This document shows positions 14,914-21,321 of a DNA stretch of 21,321 bases, one piece after another (position 1 is the stretch's first letter; each line of letters begins with the position of its first letter). The stretch lies in assembly GCA_036675955.1 (NCBI GenBank), contig JAKFDW010000339.1:1-21321 (forward strand), written 5' to 3'. A program made the position numbers and the translations under genes. This DNA is from Pollutimonas sp036675955. Lineage in GTDB: Bacteria > Pseudomonadota > Gammaproteobacteria > Burkholderiales > Burkholderiaceae_B. The notes under the pieces are model-generated. The model was not told where the DNA came from. It worked only from the letters and a program-made list of their open reading frames with translations, and made no database searches.

Positions 14914-16281
14914 CTACAAATATTTTGGCACCACACAGCTTTTATGCTCGATGTGGTGTGCGAACTCGTCGCGGAAATGCTTGATAAAGCTGCGTACCGG
15001 CATGGCGGCGGCATCGCCCAGCGCACAAATCGTGCGGCCCATGATGTTGTGAGCCACAGAGTCGAGGACATCGAGGTCCTCGGGGCGGCCCTGGCCGTTT
15101 TCAATACGCTCGACCATGCGATACAGCCAGCCCGTACCTTCCCGGCAAGGCGTGCATTGGCCGCAGCTTTCTTCGAAATAAAAGTAAGAAAGACGCATCA
15201 GCGACTTGACCATGCAGCGCGTTTCGTCCATGACGATGACAGCGCCCGAACCCAGCATGGAGCCGGCCTTGGCGATGGAATCGTAATCCATCGTGGTTTG
15301 CATCATGATGTCGGCCGGTAACACCGGCGCACTGGACCCGCCGGGGATCACCGCCTTCAGCTTGCGGCCACCCCGCATGCCGCCGGCCAGTTCAAGCAGT
15401 TTGCTGAACGGCGTGCCCAGTGGAATTTCGTAATTGCCCGGCAGCTCGACATCGCCGGAAATTGAGAACAACTTGGTTCCGCCGTTATTGGGCAGGCCGA
15501 TCTCGAGGTATTCCTGGGCGCTGTTGCGGAAGATCCACGGCACCGCGGCAAAGGTTTCGGTATTGTTGATCGTGGTGGGCTTGCCATACAGGCCAAAACT
15601 GGCGGGGAAAGGCGGTTTGAACCGCGGCTGTCCCTTCTTGCCTTCCAGCGACTCCAGCAAGGCGGTTTCTTCGCCGCATATGTAGGCGCCATAGCCATGG
15701 AACGCGTGCAACTGGAAACTGAACTCCGAACCCAGGATCTTATCGCCCAGGAAGCCGGCCGCGCGGGCCTGCTCCAATGCCTGTTCGAAGCGGTCGTAAA
15801 TTTCGAAAATTTCACCGTGGATGTAGTTATAGCCCACGGTTATGCCCATGGCGTATGCCGCGATGGCCATGCCTTCGATCACGATATGCGGATTGAATCG
15901 CAGGATATCGCGGTCTTTGAATGTTCCGGGCTCGCCTTCGTCGGAATTGCAGACCAGGTACTTTTGTCCCGGCAACGTGCGTGGCATGAAGCTCCACTTC
16001 AACCCCGTGGGGAAGCCCGCGCCGCCACGCCCACGCAAGCCGGACGCCTTGACCGTGGCAATGACGTCGTCCGGCGTCATGCCGGTGGCAAGAATCTTGC
16101 GCAACGCTTCATAGCCGCCACGCTTGACGTAGTCTTCAAGCCCCCAGTTCTCGCCATCCAGTCCGGCAATGATCTGCGGGCTGAGGTGGCGATCATGGAA
16201 GATCATGCTGTTTTCGCGGTTTCCGGCGGGGTCCGGAGCCAGCCCCTGGGAAAATTGCTGCAGTAGGCCCGGCGCGCTCAT
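14914..16281 (-). CDS. nuoF: NADH-quinone oxidoreductase subunit F (NADH/FMN-binding)
   Basis: This 455-residue subunit binds NADH and FMN and accepts the hydride. GRGGAGFPTGLKW (from residue 84) is the NADH/FMN glycine-rich loop. YLVCNSDEGEPGTFKDR contacts FMN. GYGAYICGEETALLESLEG (from about residue 196) is the second FMN/NADH motif. ESCGQCTPCREG supplies Cys373, 376 and 379, and TICALGD supplies Cys419, the ligands of N3. The ATG at 16279-16281 overlaps the nuoE stop by four bases (ATGA) and has a strong Shine-Dalgarno, GGGGAG, five bases upstream. That decides this start over both the longer open frame and the internal Met26. Confidence 0.97.
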   Translation of the reverse strand: MSAPGLLQQFSQGLAPDPAGNRENSMIFHDRHLSPQIIAGLDGENWGLEDYVKRGGYEALRKILATGMTPDDVIATVKASGLRGRGGAGFPTGLKWSFMPRTLPGQKYLVCNSDEGEPGTFKDRDILRFNPHIVIEGMAIAAYAMGITVGYNYIHGEIFEIYDRFEQALEQARAAGFLGDKILGSEFSFQLHAFHGYGAYICGEETALLESLEGKKGQPRFKPPFPASFGLYGKPTTINNTETFAAVPWIFRNSAQEYLEIGLPNNGGTKLFSISGDVELPGNYEIPLGTPFSKLLELAGGMRGGRKLKAVIPGGSSAPVLPADIMMQTTMDYDSIAKAGSMLGSGAVIVMDETRCMVKSLMRLSYFYFEESCGQCTPCREGTGWLYRMVERIENGQGRPEDLDVLDSVAHNIMGRTICALGDAAAMPVRSFIKHFRDEFAHHIEHKSCVVPKYL

Positions 16282-16772
16282 GCCGACTCCCCGTGCTGTT
16301 TGAGTTCCTGAATCATCGCGTCTATTTTTTCCTGCGACATGCGTACACACATATGCTTGTTGTTCATGGTCATGACGGGCGAATCGCCGCAAGCACCCAT
16401 GCACTCGCCTTCCATCAAGGTGAAGAGGCCGTCGGGCGTGGTCTCGTGGAAACCGATGCCCAGCTTGTCCTTGAGGTAGTCCGCGGCTTTGACCCCATCG
16501 CGCAAGGCACAGGGAAGGTTGGTGCACACGGTGATCTTGAACCGGCCCGTGGGATGTGTATTGAACATATTGTAGAAAGTGGCGACCTCTTGCACGGCAA
16601 TCGGCGGCACGTGCAGATACGCGGCGACGTCGGCAATGACATCGGCCGATACCCACCCTTTTTCGTCCTGGGCGATGGCCAGGGCGGCCATGATGGCCGA
16701 CTGTTGCCTATCGCCTGGGAACTTGGTCAGTTCCCGGTCGATTTTTTGATACGCTTGTTCGGAAAGCAGCAT
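16278..16772 (-). CDS. nuoE: NADH-quinone oxidoreductase subunit E
   Basis: This 164-residue thioredoxin-like [2Fe-2S] subunit next to NuoF carries cluster N1a. The ligands Cys83 and Cys88 (CTNLPC) and Cys124 and Cys128 (CMGAC) are all present. An N-terminal helical domain with WVSADVIADVAAYL and VATFYNMF is typical. The ATG at 16770-16772 gives the family-typical N-terminus; the TTG 13 codons upstream would overlap the end of nuoD and is unlikely. It lies 35 nt after nuoD. Confidence 0.97.
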   Translation of the reverse strand: MLLSEQAYQKIDRELTKFPGDRQQSAIMAALAIAQDEKGWVSADVIADVAAYLHVPPIAVQEVATFYNMFNTHPTGRFKITVCTNLPCALRDGVKAADYLKDKLGIGFHETTPDGLFTLMEGECMGACGDSPVMTMNNKHMCVRMSQEKIDAMIQELKQHGESA

Positions 16773-16807
16773 AGTTTGAATCCGGTTTTTACCTTGGCTC
16801 ACGCCGT

Positions 16808-18064
16808 TCAACGGTCGATTTCGCCAAACACAATGTCTTGAGTACCAATAATGGTGACGGCGTCGGCAATCATGTGGCCGCGCGACATTTCATCCAGGGA
16901 CTGCAGGTGCGCGAAGCCCGGCGCGCGGATCTTGAGGCGGTAAGGCTTGTTGGCGCCGTCGGACACCATGTAGATGCCGAACTCGCCCTTGGGATGCTCT
17001 ACCGCGGCATACACTTCGCCAGCCGGCACATGCATGCCTTCGGTATAGAGCTTGAAGTGATGGATCAGGTCTTCCATGCCGGTTTTCATGCGTTCGCGCT
17101 TGGGCGGCGCAACCTTGTGGTTGTCTACAATGACGGGGCCTGGATTGTTGCGCAGCCATTCCACGCATTGGCGGATAATGCGATTGCTTTCACGCATTTC
17201 GCCGATACGCACCAGATAGCGGTCGTAGCAGTCGCCGTTCACGCCCACGGGTATATCGAAATCCAGGCGATCATAGACTTCGTAGGGCTGCATTTTACGC
17301 AAATCCCATTCAACGCCCGATCCGCGCAGCATGGGGCCGGTAAAGCCCAGCGCCTTGGCGCGTTCAGGGCTGACCACGCCAACGTCGACCAGACGCTGCT
17401 TCCAGATGCGATTGTCGGTAAGCAGGGTTTCGTACTCGTCGACGCAAGTAGGAAAGCGATTCGTGAAATCTTCAATGAAGTCCAGCAAGGAACCGGAACG
17501 CGCCTCGTTCATGGCGCGCCTTTCTTTTTCACCCCGGTACTTGCTGCCTTCGCCATATTGCGGCATGGAATCAGGCAGGTCGCGGTATACCCCGCCCGGA
17601 CGATAATAGGCCGCGTGCATGCGGGCGCCTGAAACCGCTTCATAGCAGTCCATCAGGTCTTCGCGTTCGCGGAACGCGTACAGGAACACGGCCATGGCGC
17701 CAACGTCGAGGGCGTGCGAACCCAAGGACATGAGGTGGTTCAACAGCCGCGTGATCTCGTCGAACATGACGCGAATATACTGCGCACGCAAAGGCACTTC
17801 GACGCCTATCAACTTCTCGACGGCCATGACATAAGCATGCTCGTTGCACATCATGGACACGTAATCCAGGCGATCCATGTAAGGCAATGCCTGCAAATAC
17901 GTTTTATGCTCGGCGAGCTTTTCAGTCGCCCGATGCAACAAACCAATATGCGGATCGGCCCGCTGGATGACTTCGCCATCCAGCTCCAGGACCAGGCGCA
18001 AAACGCCGTGGGCAGCGGGATGCTGCGGTCCAAAATTCAGTGTGTAGTTTTTAATATCAGCCAT
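16808..18064 (-). CDS. nuoD: NADH-quinone oxidoreductase subunit D (49-kDa type)
   Basis: This 418-residue subunit of the connecting arm derives from the large subunit of NiFe hydrogenase and forms the quinone-binding cavity with NuoB. NFGPQHPAAHGVLR at the N-terminus holds the loop histidines that contact the quinone headgroup. LLHRATEKLAEHKTY and the conserved C-terminal end DIVFGEIDR are typical. The ATG at 18062-18064 lies one base after the nuoC stop and gives the standard MADIKNYTLNFGPQHP start; a GTG ten codons upstream is rejected. NuoC and NuoD are separate here, unlike the fused NuoCD of E. coli. Confidence 0.97.
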   Translation of the reverse strand: MADIKNYTLNFGPQHPAAHGVLRLVLELDGEVIQRADPHIGLLHRATEKLAEHKTYLQALPYMDRLDYVSMMCNEHAYVMAVEKLIGVEVPLRAQYIRVMFDEITRLLNHLMSLGSHALDVGAMAVFLYAFREREDLMDCYEAVSGARMHAAYYRPGGVYRDLPDSMPQYGEGSKYRGEKERRAMNEARSGSLLDFIEDFTNRFPTCVDEYETLLTDNRIWKQRLVDVGVVSPERAKALGFTGPMLRGSGVEWDLRKMQPYEVYDRLDFDIPVGVNGDCYDRYLVRIGEMRESNRIIRQCVEWLRNNPGPVIVDNHKVAPPKRERMKTGMEDLIHHFKLYTEGMHVPAGEVYAAVEHPKGEFGIYMVSDGANKPYRLKIRAPGFAHLQSLDEMSRGHMIADAVTIIGTQDIVFGEIDR

Positions 18065-18065
18065 A

Positions 18066-18677
18066 TTAGCGCCCTGCTCCGTAACCTTCTTCACGCACGA
18101 CGCGCGGAGTGATTTCGCGCGGTTCGATCGTTACGGGCTGGTAAATCACCCGCTGCTGCTCTGTGTCGTAGCGCATTTCAACATTGCCAGACAAAGGGAA
18201 GTCTTTGCGGAACGGATGACCGATAAACCCATAATCGGTCAGGATACGACGCAGGTCGGGGTGCCCTTCGAACACCACGCCATACAAGTCGAATGCCTCG
18301 CGCTCGAACCAATTGACGGCGGGCCATACATCGACCAGCGTGGGCAAGACGGGAAATTCGTCATTGGGAACATAGGCGCGAACGCGCAGGCGCCAATTAT
18401 GCTTCACCGACAGCAAGTGCACGACAACCGCAAAGCGCTGCGGATGCAGGCCCGGCTCGACCACGAATGTGGGAGCCCCCCAGGCGGAGTAATCGATTCC
18501 GCACAAGTCGATACAGGTATCGAAACCCAGCGATTCGTTGTCGCGCAAGGCTGTACAGGTATCGACCCAGTCTTTCGCCGGAACCTCGAGCGTAAGTTCG
18601 TTCAGGGACAGCTTCAGCGGCATGGTGTCGCCAAAAGCGGCCGATAAATTAGTTTGTAGCGTTTCGAGCCGAGTCAT
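18066..18677 (-). CDS. nuoC: NADH-quinone oxidoreductase subunit C (30-kDa type)
   Basis: This 203-residue soluble subunit of the connecting arm binds NuoD and NuoB. The family signature WPAVNWFEREAFDLYGVVFEGHPDLRRILTDYGFIGHPFRKDFPL occupies roughly residues 118-162; it is the most conserved part of the 30-kDa family. The length matches betaproteobacterial NuoC. A 41-nt gap separates it from nuoB, and the stop lies one base before nuoD, so C and D are almost certainly translated in coupled fashion. Confidence 0.97.
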   Translation of the reverse strand: MTRLETLQTNLSAAFGDTMPLKLSLNELTLEVPAKDWVDTCTALRDNESLGFDTCIDLCGIDYSAWGAPTFVVEPGLHPQRFAVVVHLLSVKHNWRLRVRAYVPNDEFPVLPTLVDVWPAVNWFEREAFDLYGVVFEGHPDLRRILTDYGFIGHPFRKDFPLSGNVEMRYDTEQQRVIYQPVTIEPREITPRVVREEGYGAGR

Positions 18678-18718
18678 ATTTCAAGCAGTTCAACGTTAAG
18701 GGTGACAGCCAAGCCGGC

Positions 18719-19195
18719 TTAGCGAGCAATGGTGTTCGTCAAACGAATCTTGTTCTGCATTTGCAGCAGGCCATACACCAGCGCTTCGGCCGTAGGCGGG
18801 CACCCCGGCACGTAGACATCGACGGGCACGATGCGATCACAGCCGCGCACCACCGAATACGAATAGTGGTAATAGCCCCCGCCATTGGCACAGGACCCCA
18901 TGGAGACCACCCAGCGGGGCTCGGCCATCTGGTCGTATACCTTGCGCAGTGCGGGCGCCATTTTGTTGCACAAGGTGCCGGCCACTATCATCAGATCGGA
19001 TTGGCGCGGGCTTGGACGGAAAATAATACCGAACTGGTCAAGGTCGTAACGAGCCGCCCCCGCGTGCATCATTTCGACCGCACAGCAGGCCAGACCGAAT
19101 GTCATGGGCCACAAAGAACCCGTTTTGGCCCAGTTCAGGAACTTGTCTGCACTGGTGGTTACAAAACCTTCTTTCATAATGCCGTCGATAGCCAT
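18719..19195 (-). CDS. nuoB: NADH-quinone oxidoreductase subunit B (PSST type)
   Basis: This 158-residue subunit holds cluster N2, the last electron carrier before quinone. The ligands are Cys37 and Cys38 (ACCAVEMM), Cys102 (GSCAN) and Cys132 (PGCPP), all intact. RPSPRQSDLMIVAGT and VYVPGCPPTAEALVYGL are characteristic. The ATG is preceded by a modest AGGCAA. Gaps of 39 nt to nuoA and 41 nt to nuoC are the largest inside the operon apart from the nuoD-nuoE gap, but neither contains a recognisable promoter. Confidence 0.98.
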   Translation of the reverse strand: MAIDGIMKEGFVTTSADKFLNWAKTGSLWPMTFGLACCAVEMMHAGAARYDLDQFGIIFRPSPRQSDLMIVAGTLCNKMAPALRKVYDQMAEPRWVVSMGSCANGGGYYHYSYSVVRGCDRIVPVDVYVPGCPPTAEALVYGLLQMQNKIRLTNTIAR

Positions 19196-19234
19196 AATTT
19201 TGCCTATTTACTATTCAATACAGGAGCGGGCCTT

Positions 19235-19594
19235 TTATTCCCAGTCCAGCGCGCCTTTCTTCCACTCGTAGATGAAACCTACGGTGAGCACGCCCAAAAA
19301 TACGAGCACTGTCCAGAAGCCAACCATGCCGATGGTGCCATTGGCGATCGCCCACGGAAACAAGAAAGCGATTTCAAGATCGAACATGATGAACAGGATC
19401 GCGACCAGGTAATAGCGCACATCGAATTTCATGCGCGAGTCGCTGAAGGCATCGAAACCGCACTCATAAGGCGTGAGTTTCTCGGCATAGGGGCGATGAG
19501 GTCCCAGCAGACGACCAGCACCCAGCAATGCGAATCCGATCACGGTCGCGACGATAATAAACAGTAGAACGGGAAAGTACTCTTGCAGATTCAT
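19235..19594 (-). CDS. nuoA: NADH-quinone oxidoreductase subunit A
   Basis: This 119-residue, three-helix membrane subunit is the ND3 homologue. KLTPYECGFDAF carries the conserved loop cysteine near the quinone site, and RYYLVAILFIMFDLEIAFLFPWA is the signature second helix. The ATG at 19592-19594 gives MNLQEYFPVLLF, the family-typical beginning. The frame stays open a further 53 codons upstream, but that extension is basic, unlike the family, and would start upstream of the predicted promoter. It is the first gene of the operon. Confidence 0.97.
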   Translation of the reverse strand: MNLQEYFPVLLFIIVATVIGFALLGAGRLLGPHRPYAEKLTPYECGFDAFSDSRMKFDVRYYLVAILFIMFDLEIAFLFPWAIANGTIGMVGFWTVLVFLGVLTVGFIYEWKKGALDWE

Positions 19595-19628
19595 GCCAAG
19601 CAACCAATCACGATAAGTAAACTCTGGG

Positions 19629-19637
19629 ATTGTAGCA
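19629..19637 (-). promoter_or_regulatory. Putative nuo operon promoter (extended -10)
   Basis: On the - strand the sequence TGCTACAAT (19637-19629) is an extended -10, TGn followed by TACAAT, which differs from the sigma-70 consensus at one position. No good -35 hexamer stands 16-18 bases upstream, which fits an extended -10 or activator-dependent promoter. The start of transcription would be near 19622, leaving a leader of about 28 nt before nuoA. It lies in a more AT-rich patch than its surroundings. Confidence 0.5.
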
Positions 19638-19684
19638 TTTTGATATCGGCATTCGGGCCAAGCCGGCCGAACTGAAACATGTTG

Positions 19685-19698
19685 GTGATGTAAATCAA
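19685..19698 (-). promoter_or_regulatory. FNR/Anr-type binding site upstream of nuoA
   Basis: On the - strand the 14-mer TTGATTTACATCAC matches the FNR/Anr consensus TTGAT-N4-ATCAA at nine of ten defined positions. Its centre (19691.5) is about 70 bp upstream of the start predicted from the extended -10. That is close to the -71.5 spacing used by FNR-family regulators acting from upstream. This suggests control of complex I by oxygen availability; activation or repression cannot be told from sequence. Confidence 0.5.
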
Positions 19699-19966
19699 AT
19701 GCGCGGCTCGCCACAGGCCGGTCTCGTGACGGCATAGCGCAACATAAAGACAAATGGCAAAGCCTCAGCCGGCTCGGAAGACGATGGTATCCTTACCGCT
19801 TATCCAACCATCAAATTCGCGGCCAGCGCAGCCAGCGCGCTTGCCTGCCCTTCCATCAACAACCCTCGTTGCACCGAAAACCTTCGTCGCACCCACCCCG
19901 GCTCTTGTCCCGTACATTTCATTTGCCAGCAATCAATCGGCTCCGCTTGAGAACAAGCACGGAAAT
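19699..19966. other. Intergenic stretch between the nuo regulatory region and the porin terminator
   Basis: About 270 bp without a supportable gene. A 72-codon open frame on the - strand (19800-20018) runs through the terminator hairpin and has no family resemblance, so I treat it as chance. I looked for the secG and leucine tRNA genes that precede nuoA in some betaproteobacteria and found neither. No tRNA T-arm sequence or other recognisable RNA gene is visible. Confidence 0.5.
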
Positions 19967-19998
19967 GCAAAAAGCCACTCCGAAGAGTGGCTTTTTGC
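19967..19998 (-). terminator. Intrinsic terminator of the porin gene
   Basis: A perfect 14-bp stem (19967-19980 with 19985-19998) closes a 4-nt loop. On the - strand it reads AAAAAGCCACTC-TTCG-GAGTGGCTTTTT, a C(UUCG)G tetraloop hairpin with a U-run. It lies 81 bp after the porin stop codon. Because both stem ends are A/T runs it could also work on the opposite strand. Confidence 0.9.
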
Positions 19999-20026
19999 TG
20001 CAAGCATGCTTGCTTCACTTAGTTCA

Positions 20027-20048
20027 GCAACCCGGCGAACCGGGCTGC
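20027..20048 (-). other. Hairpin between porin stop and terminator
   Basis: GCAACCCGG (20027-20035) pairs with 20040-20048 with a single mismatch around a 4-nt loop, which reads UUCG on the - strand. No U-run follows. A perfect 14-bp palindrome, GCAAGCATGCTTGC, lies between it and the terminator (20000-20013). Together these give the porin mRNA a structured 3' end. Confidence 0.55.
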
Positions 20049-20078
20049 ATCGGCGCATAGGCTAGCTATGCAATCCGA

Positions 20079-21182
20079 TTAGAACTGGTGACGGATACCG
20101 ACACCGACCAAGGTCGATTTAGCGTCGTCAACAAAGTATGCATTCTTGGCATACGAACCAATCGCGTAAACGTTGGTGCGTTTGGACAGACCGTATGTGT
20201 AGCCCAAGCTGTAGATCTGGGTCTTTTCAAAGTCAGCACCGGACAATGCGTCTGGGTTGTCTGTTGGGTCAGCCATTTGCCATGAAGCCAAGATCTTGCC
20301 GTTGCCGATAGGCGCGGACAAGCCAGCCATGTACGAGTTGACCTTCAAGCCGTCAAGATTCAGACCGTCGAAGGGGTTGACGCCCAGCTCGTCGGTGATG
20401 CCCGAGGAGAACAGACCGTTACGTGTTTGGCCGAAAGCCAAGTGAGCCTTCACGACTTCGAAGTCGTAGGCGCCACCAAGGTTCCACGACTTGATAGTCG
20501 TGTCGTCGATTTCACGCTTAGCTTGGTCGTACGACAGTGCTACAGCGATAGGGCCGTTAGCATAGCGAAGACCGGTCGTGATGGCACGGTTGTTTTCGTC
20601 GTCAGCGTTAGGAATGCCGGGGGCATCGATATCCCAACCTTGAGCGCCGTTGGTGTTGAACGAGTAGCCAACGCCGAACTGGAAGCCCGAGAAGTTAGGG
20701 GTTTGGTACATTACCATGTTGTCGTAACGTACTGTGTTGACCGCGCTGAATGTCGTACCCAGGTTGGCTTGGTTGAAGCCCAGACCGAACGGATCGATGG
20801 CGCCGAAGTATTTCGAACCGATGTTGGTTTGACGACCCAGGTCGAATTGACCCCAGGAATCGCCAGCCAGACCCAAAGTGGCTTGACGGCCGAACAGACG
20901 GTCACCTTGTGCACTGTTGCCAGTACCGAGGTCGAAGCCGCTTTCCAATTGGAACACAGCGCGCAGGCCGTTACCCAGATCTTCAGAGCCTTTCACACCC
21001 CAGCGATTGCCGGACTGAATGCCGTTGATCATGCCAGTTTTCTTGGCCGAAGCATCACCGGCTTCAATTTTTTGGTAACCGATACCACCGTCCAGGATAC
21101 CGTACAAGGTAACCGATGTTTCTGCCTGAGCAACGCCAGCGAAGCCAGCAATTAGAGCAGCAGCGAGCAGAGTCTTTTTCAT
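20079..21182 (-). CDS. Outer-membrane porin (Gram-negative general porin family)
   Basis: This 367-residue trimeric beta-barrel porin of the betaproteobacterial type allows diffusion of small hydrophilic solutes across the outer membrane. The signal peptide MKKTLLAAALIAGFAGVAQA is cut before ETSVTLYGILDGGIGYQ, the classic first strand. Alternating strand patterns run to the end, and the last residue is phenylalanine (GVGIRHQF), the usual BAM recognition signal. Typical motifs are SGNRWGVKGSEDLGNGLRAVFQLESGFD and RLFGRQATLGLAG. A Shine-Dalgarno GGAGA lies about nine bases before the ATG. In Bordetella a major porin gene also lies next to nuoA, as I recall. Substrate specificity cannot be inferred. 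Confidence 0.95.
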   Translation of the reverse strand: MKKTLLAAALIAGFAGVAQAETSVTLYGILDGGIGYQKIEAGDASAKKTGMINGIQSGNRWGVKGSEDLGNGLRAVFQLESGFDLGTGNSAQGDRLFGRQATLGLAGDSWGQFDLGRQTNIGSKYFGAIDPFGLGFNQANLGTTFSAVNTVRYDNMVMYQTPNFSGFQFGVGYSFNTNGAQGWDIDAPGIPNADDENNRAITTGLRYANGPIAVALSYDQAKREIDDTTIKSWNLGGAYDFEVVKAHLAFGQTRNGLFSSGITDELGVNPFDGLNLDGLKVNSYMAGLSAPIGNGKILASWQMADPTDNPDALSGADFEKTQIYSLGYTYGLSKRTNVYAIGSYAKNAYFVDDAKSTLVGVGIRHQF

Positions 21183-21321
21183 GTAAGAAATCTCCGTAGA
21201 TTTGAGTAAACAGAGCAGCGACTTCCAAAACGAGTGCTGCTGCTCTTTCTAACTCCGCGATGGGAAGTTGGAGCTATTGCATCAAAATTCGGGGCCGCTG
21301 GCTATGGTGGCGTTAGCAAAA
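21183..21321 (-). promoter_or_regulatory. Porin upstream region with leader inverted repeat
   Basis: This 139 bp before the porin ATG contains the GGAGA ribosome binding site and a perfect 8-bp inverted repeat (21212-21219 and 21239-21246, AGAGCAGC with its complement, 19-nt spacer). A weak promoter candidate, TTGGAA-17-TCAAAT on the - strand, overlaps the repeat. The inverted repeat may be an operator or a 5' leader hairpin. Upstream promoter elements may lie beyond the window. Confidence 0.4.

Noticed and set aside
16282..16656. N-terminal extension of nuoF
   Set aside because: The extra 125 codons lie inside nuoE in another frame. The ATGA overlap and strong Shine-Dalgarno at 16281 fix the start.
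19800..20018. 72-codon - strand open frame between nuoA and the porin gene
   Set aside because: It runs through the porin terminator stem and shows no recognisable family or ribosome binding site.

Overview
The window looks like chromosomal DNA of a betaproteobacterium of the family Alcaligenaceae (Bordetella / Achromobacter / Pusillimonas-like). This rests on protein character and on gene order: a trimeric porin gene next to a complete 14-gene nuo operon, a DUF2818 membrane protein after nuoN, and serB facing the 3' end of mfd. Coding DNA is moderately GC-rich. No tRNA, rRNA, CRISPR array, intact insertion sequence or phage gene was seen. Genus-level assignment is not possible from the sequence alone.

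Layout from left to right. (1) 1-167 is the 3' end of mfd on the + strand. (2) 168-856 is a 689-bp non-coding gap between convergent mfd and serB. It holds two separate long palindromic elements (A, 242-466; B, 565-756) and a 19-bp-period tandem repeat next to B. This is the most unusual part of the window. (3) serB (857-1708, - strand) is divergent from a large MscS-family channel gene (1912-4335, + strand). (4) The channel gene meets the DUF2818 gene tail to tail, with only two bases between their stop codons. (5) 5014-19594 is the complete nuoA-N operon on the - strand, in canonical order and tightly packed with several 1- to 4-nt start/stop overlaps. (6) 19595-20078 holds the nuo promoter region, with an extended -10 and an FNR/Anr-like box, and the porin terminator. 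(7) 20079-21182 is an outer-membrane porin on the - strand, followed by 139 bp of its upstream region.

How the genes work together. nuoA-N encode all subunits of proton-pumping NADH:quinone oxidoreductase (complex I). NuoE, F and G form the NADH-oxidising arm, NuoB, C, D and I the quinone-side connecting arm, and NuoA, H, J, K, L, M and N the membrane proton-pumping arm. All iron-sulfur ligands expected for clusters N1a, N1b, N2, N3, N4, N5, N6a and N6b are present; the optional N7 site of NuoG is not. The DUF2818 protein, lying just after nuoN on the same strand, is probably co-transcribed and may be an inner-membrane accessory. An FNR-type site upstream of nuoA suggests oxygen-responsive control. 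Porin, channel, serB and mfd are housekeeping neighbours with no obvious functional link to complex I.

The protein-coding part is ordinary and well conserved. The points worth a second look are the paired palindromic elements and phased repeat between mfd and serB, the regulatory architecture upstream of nuoA, and the DUF2818 protein.
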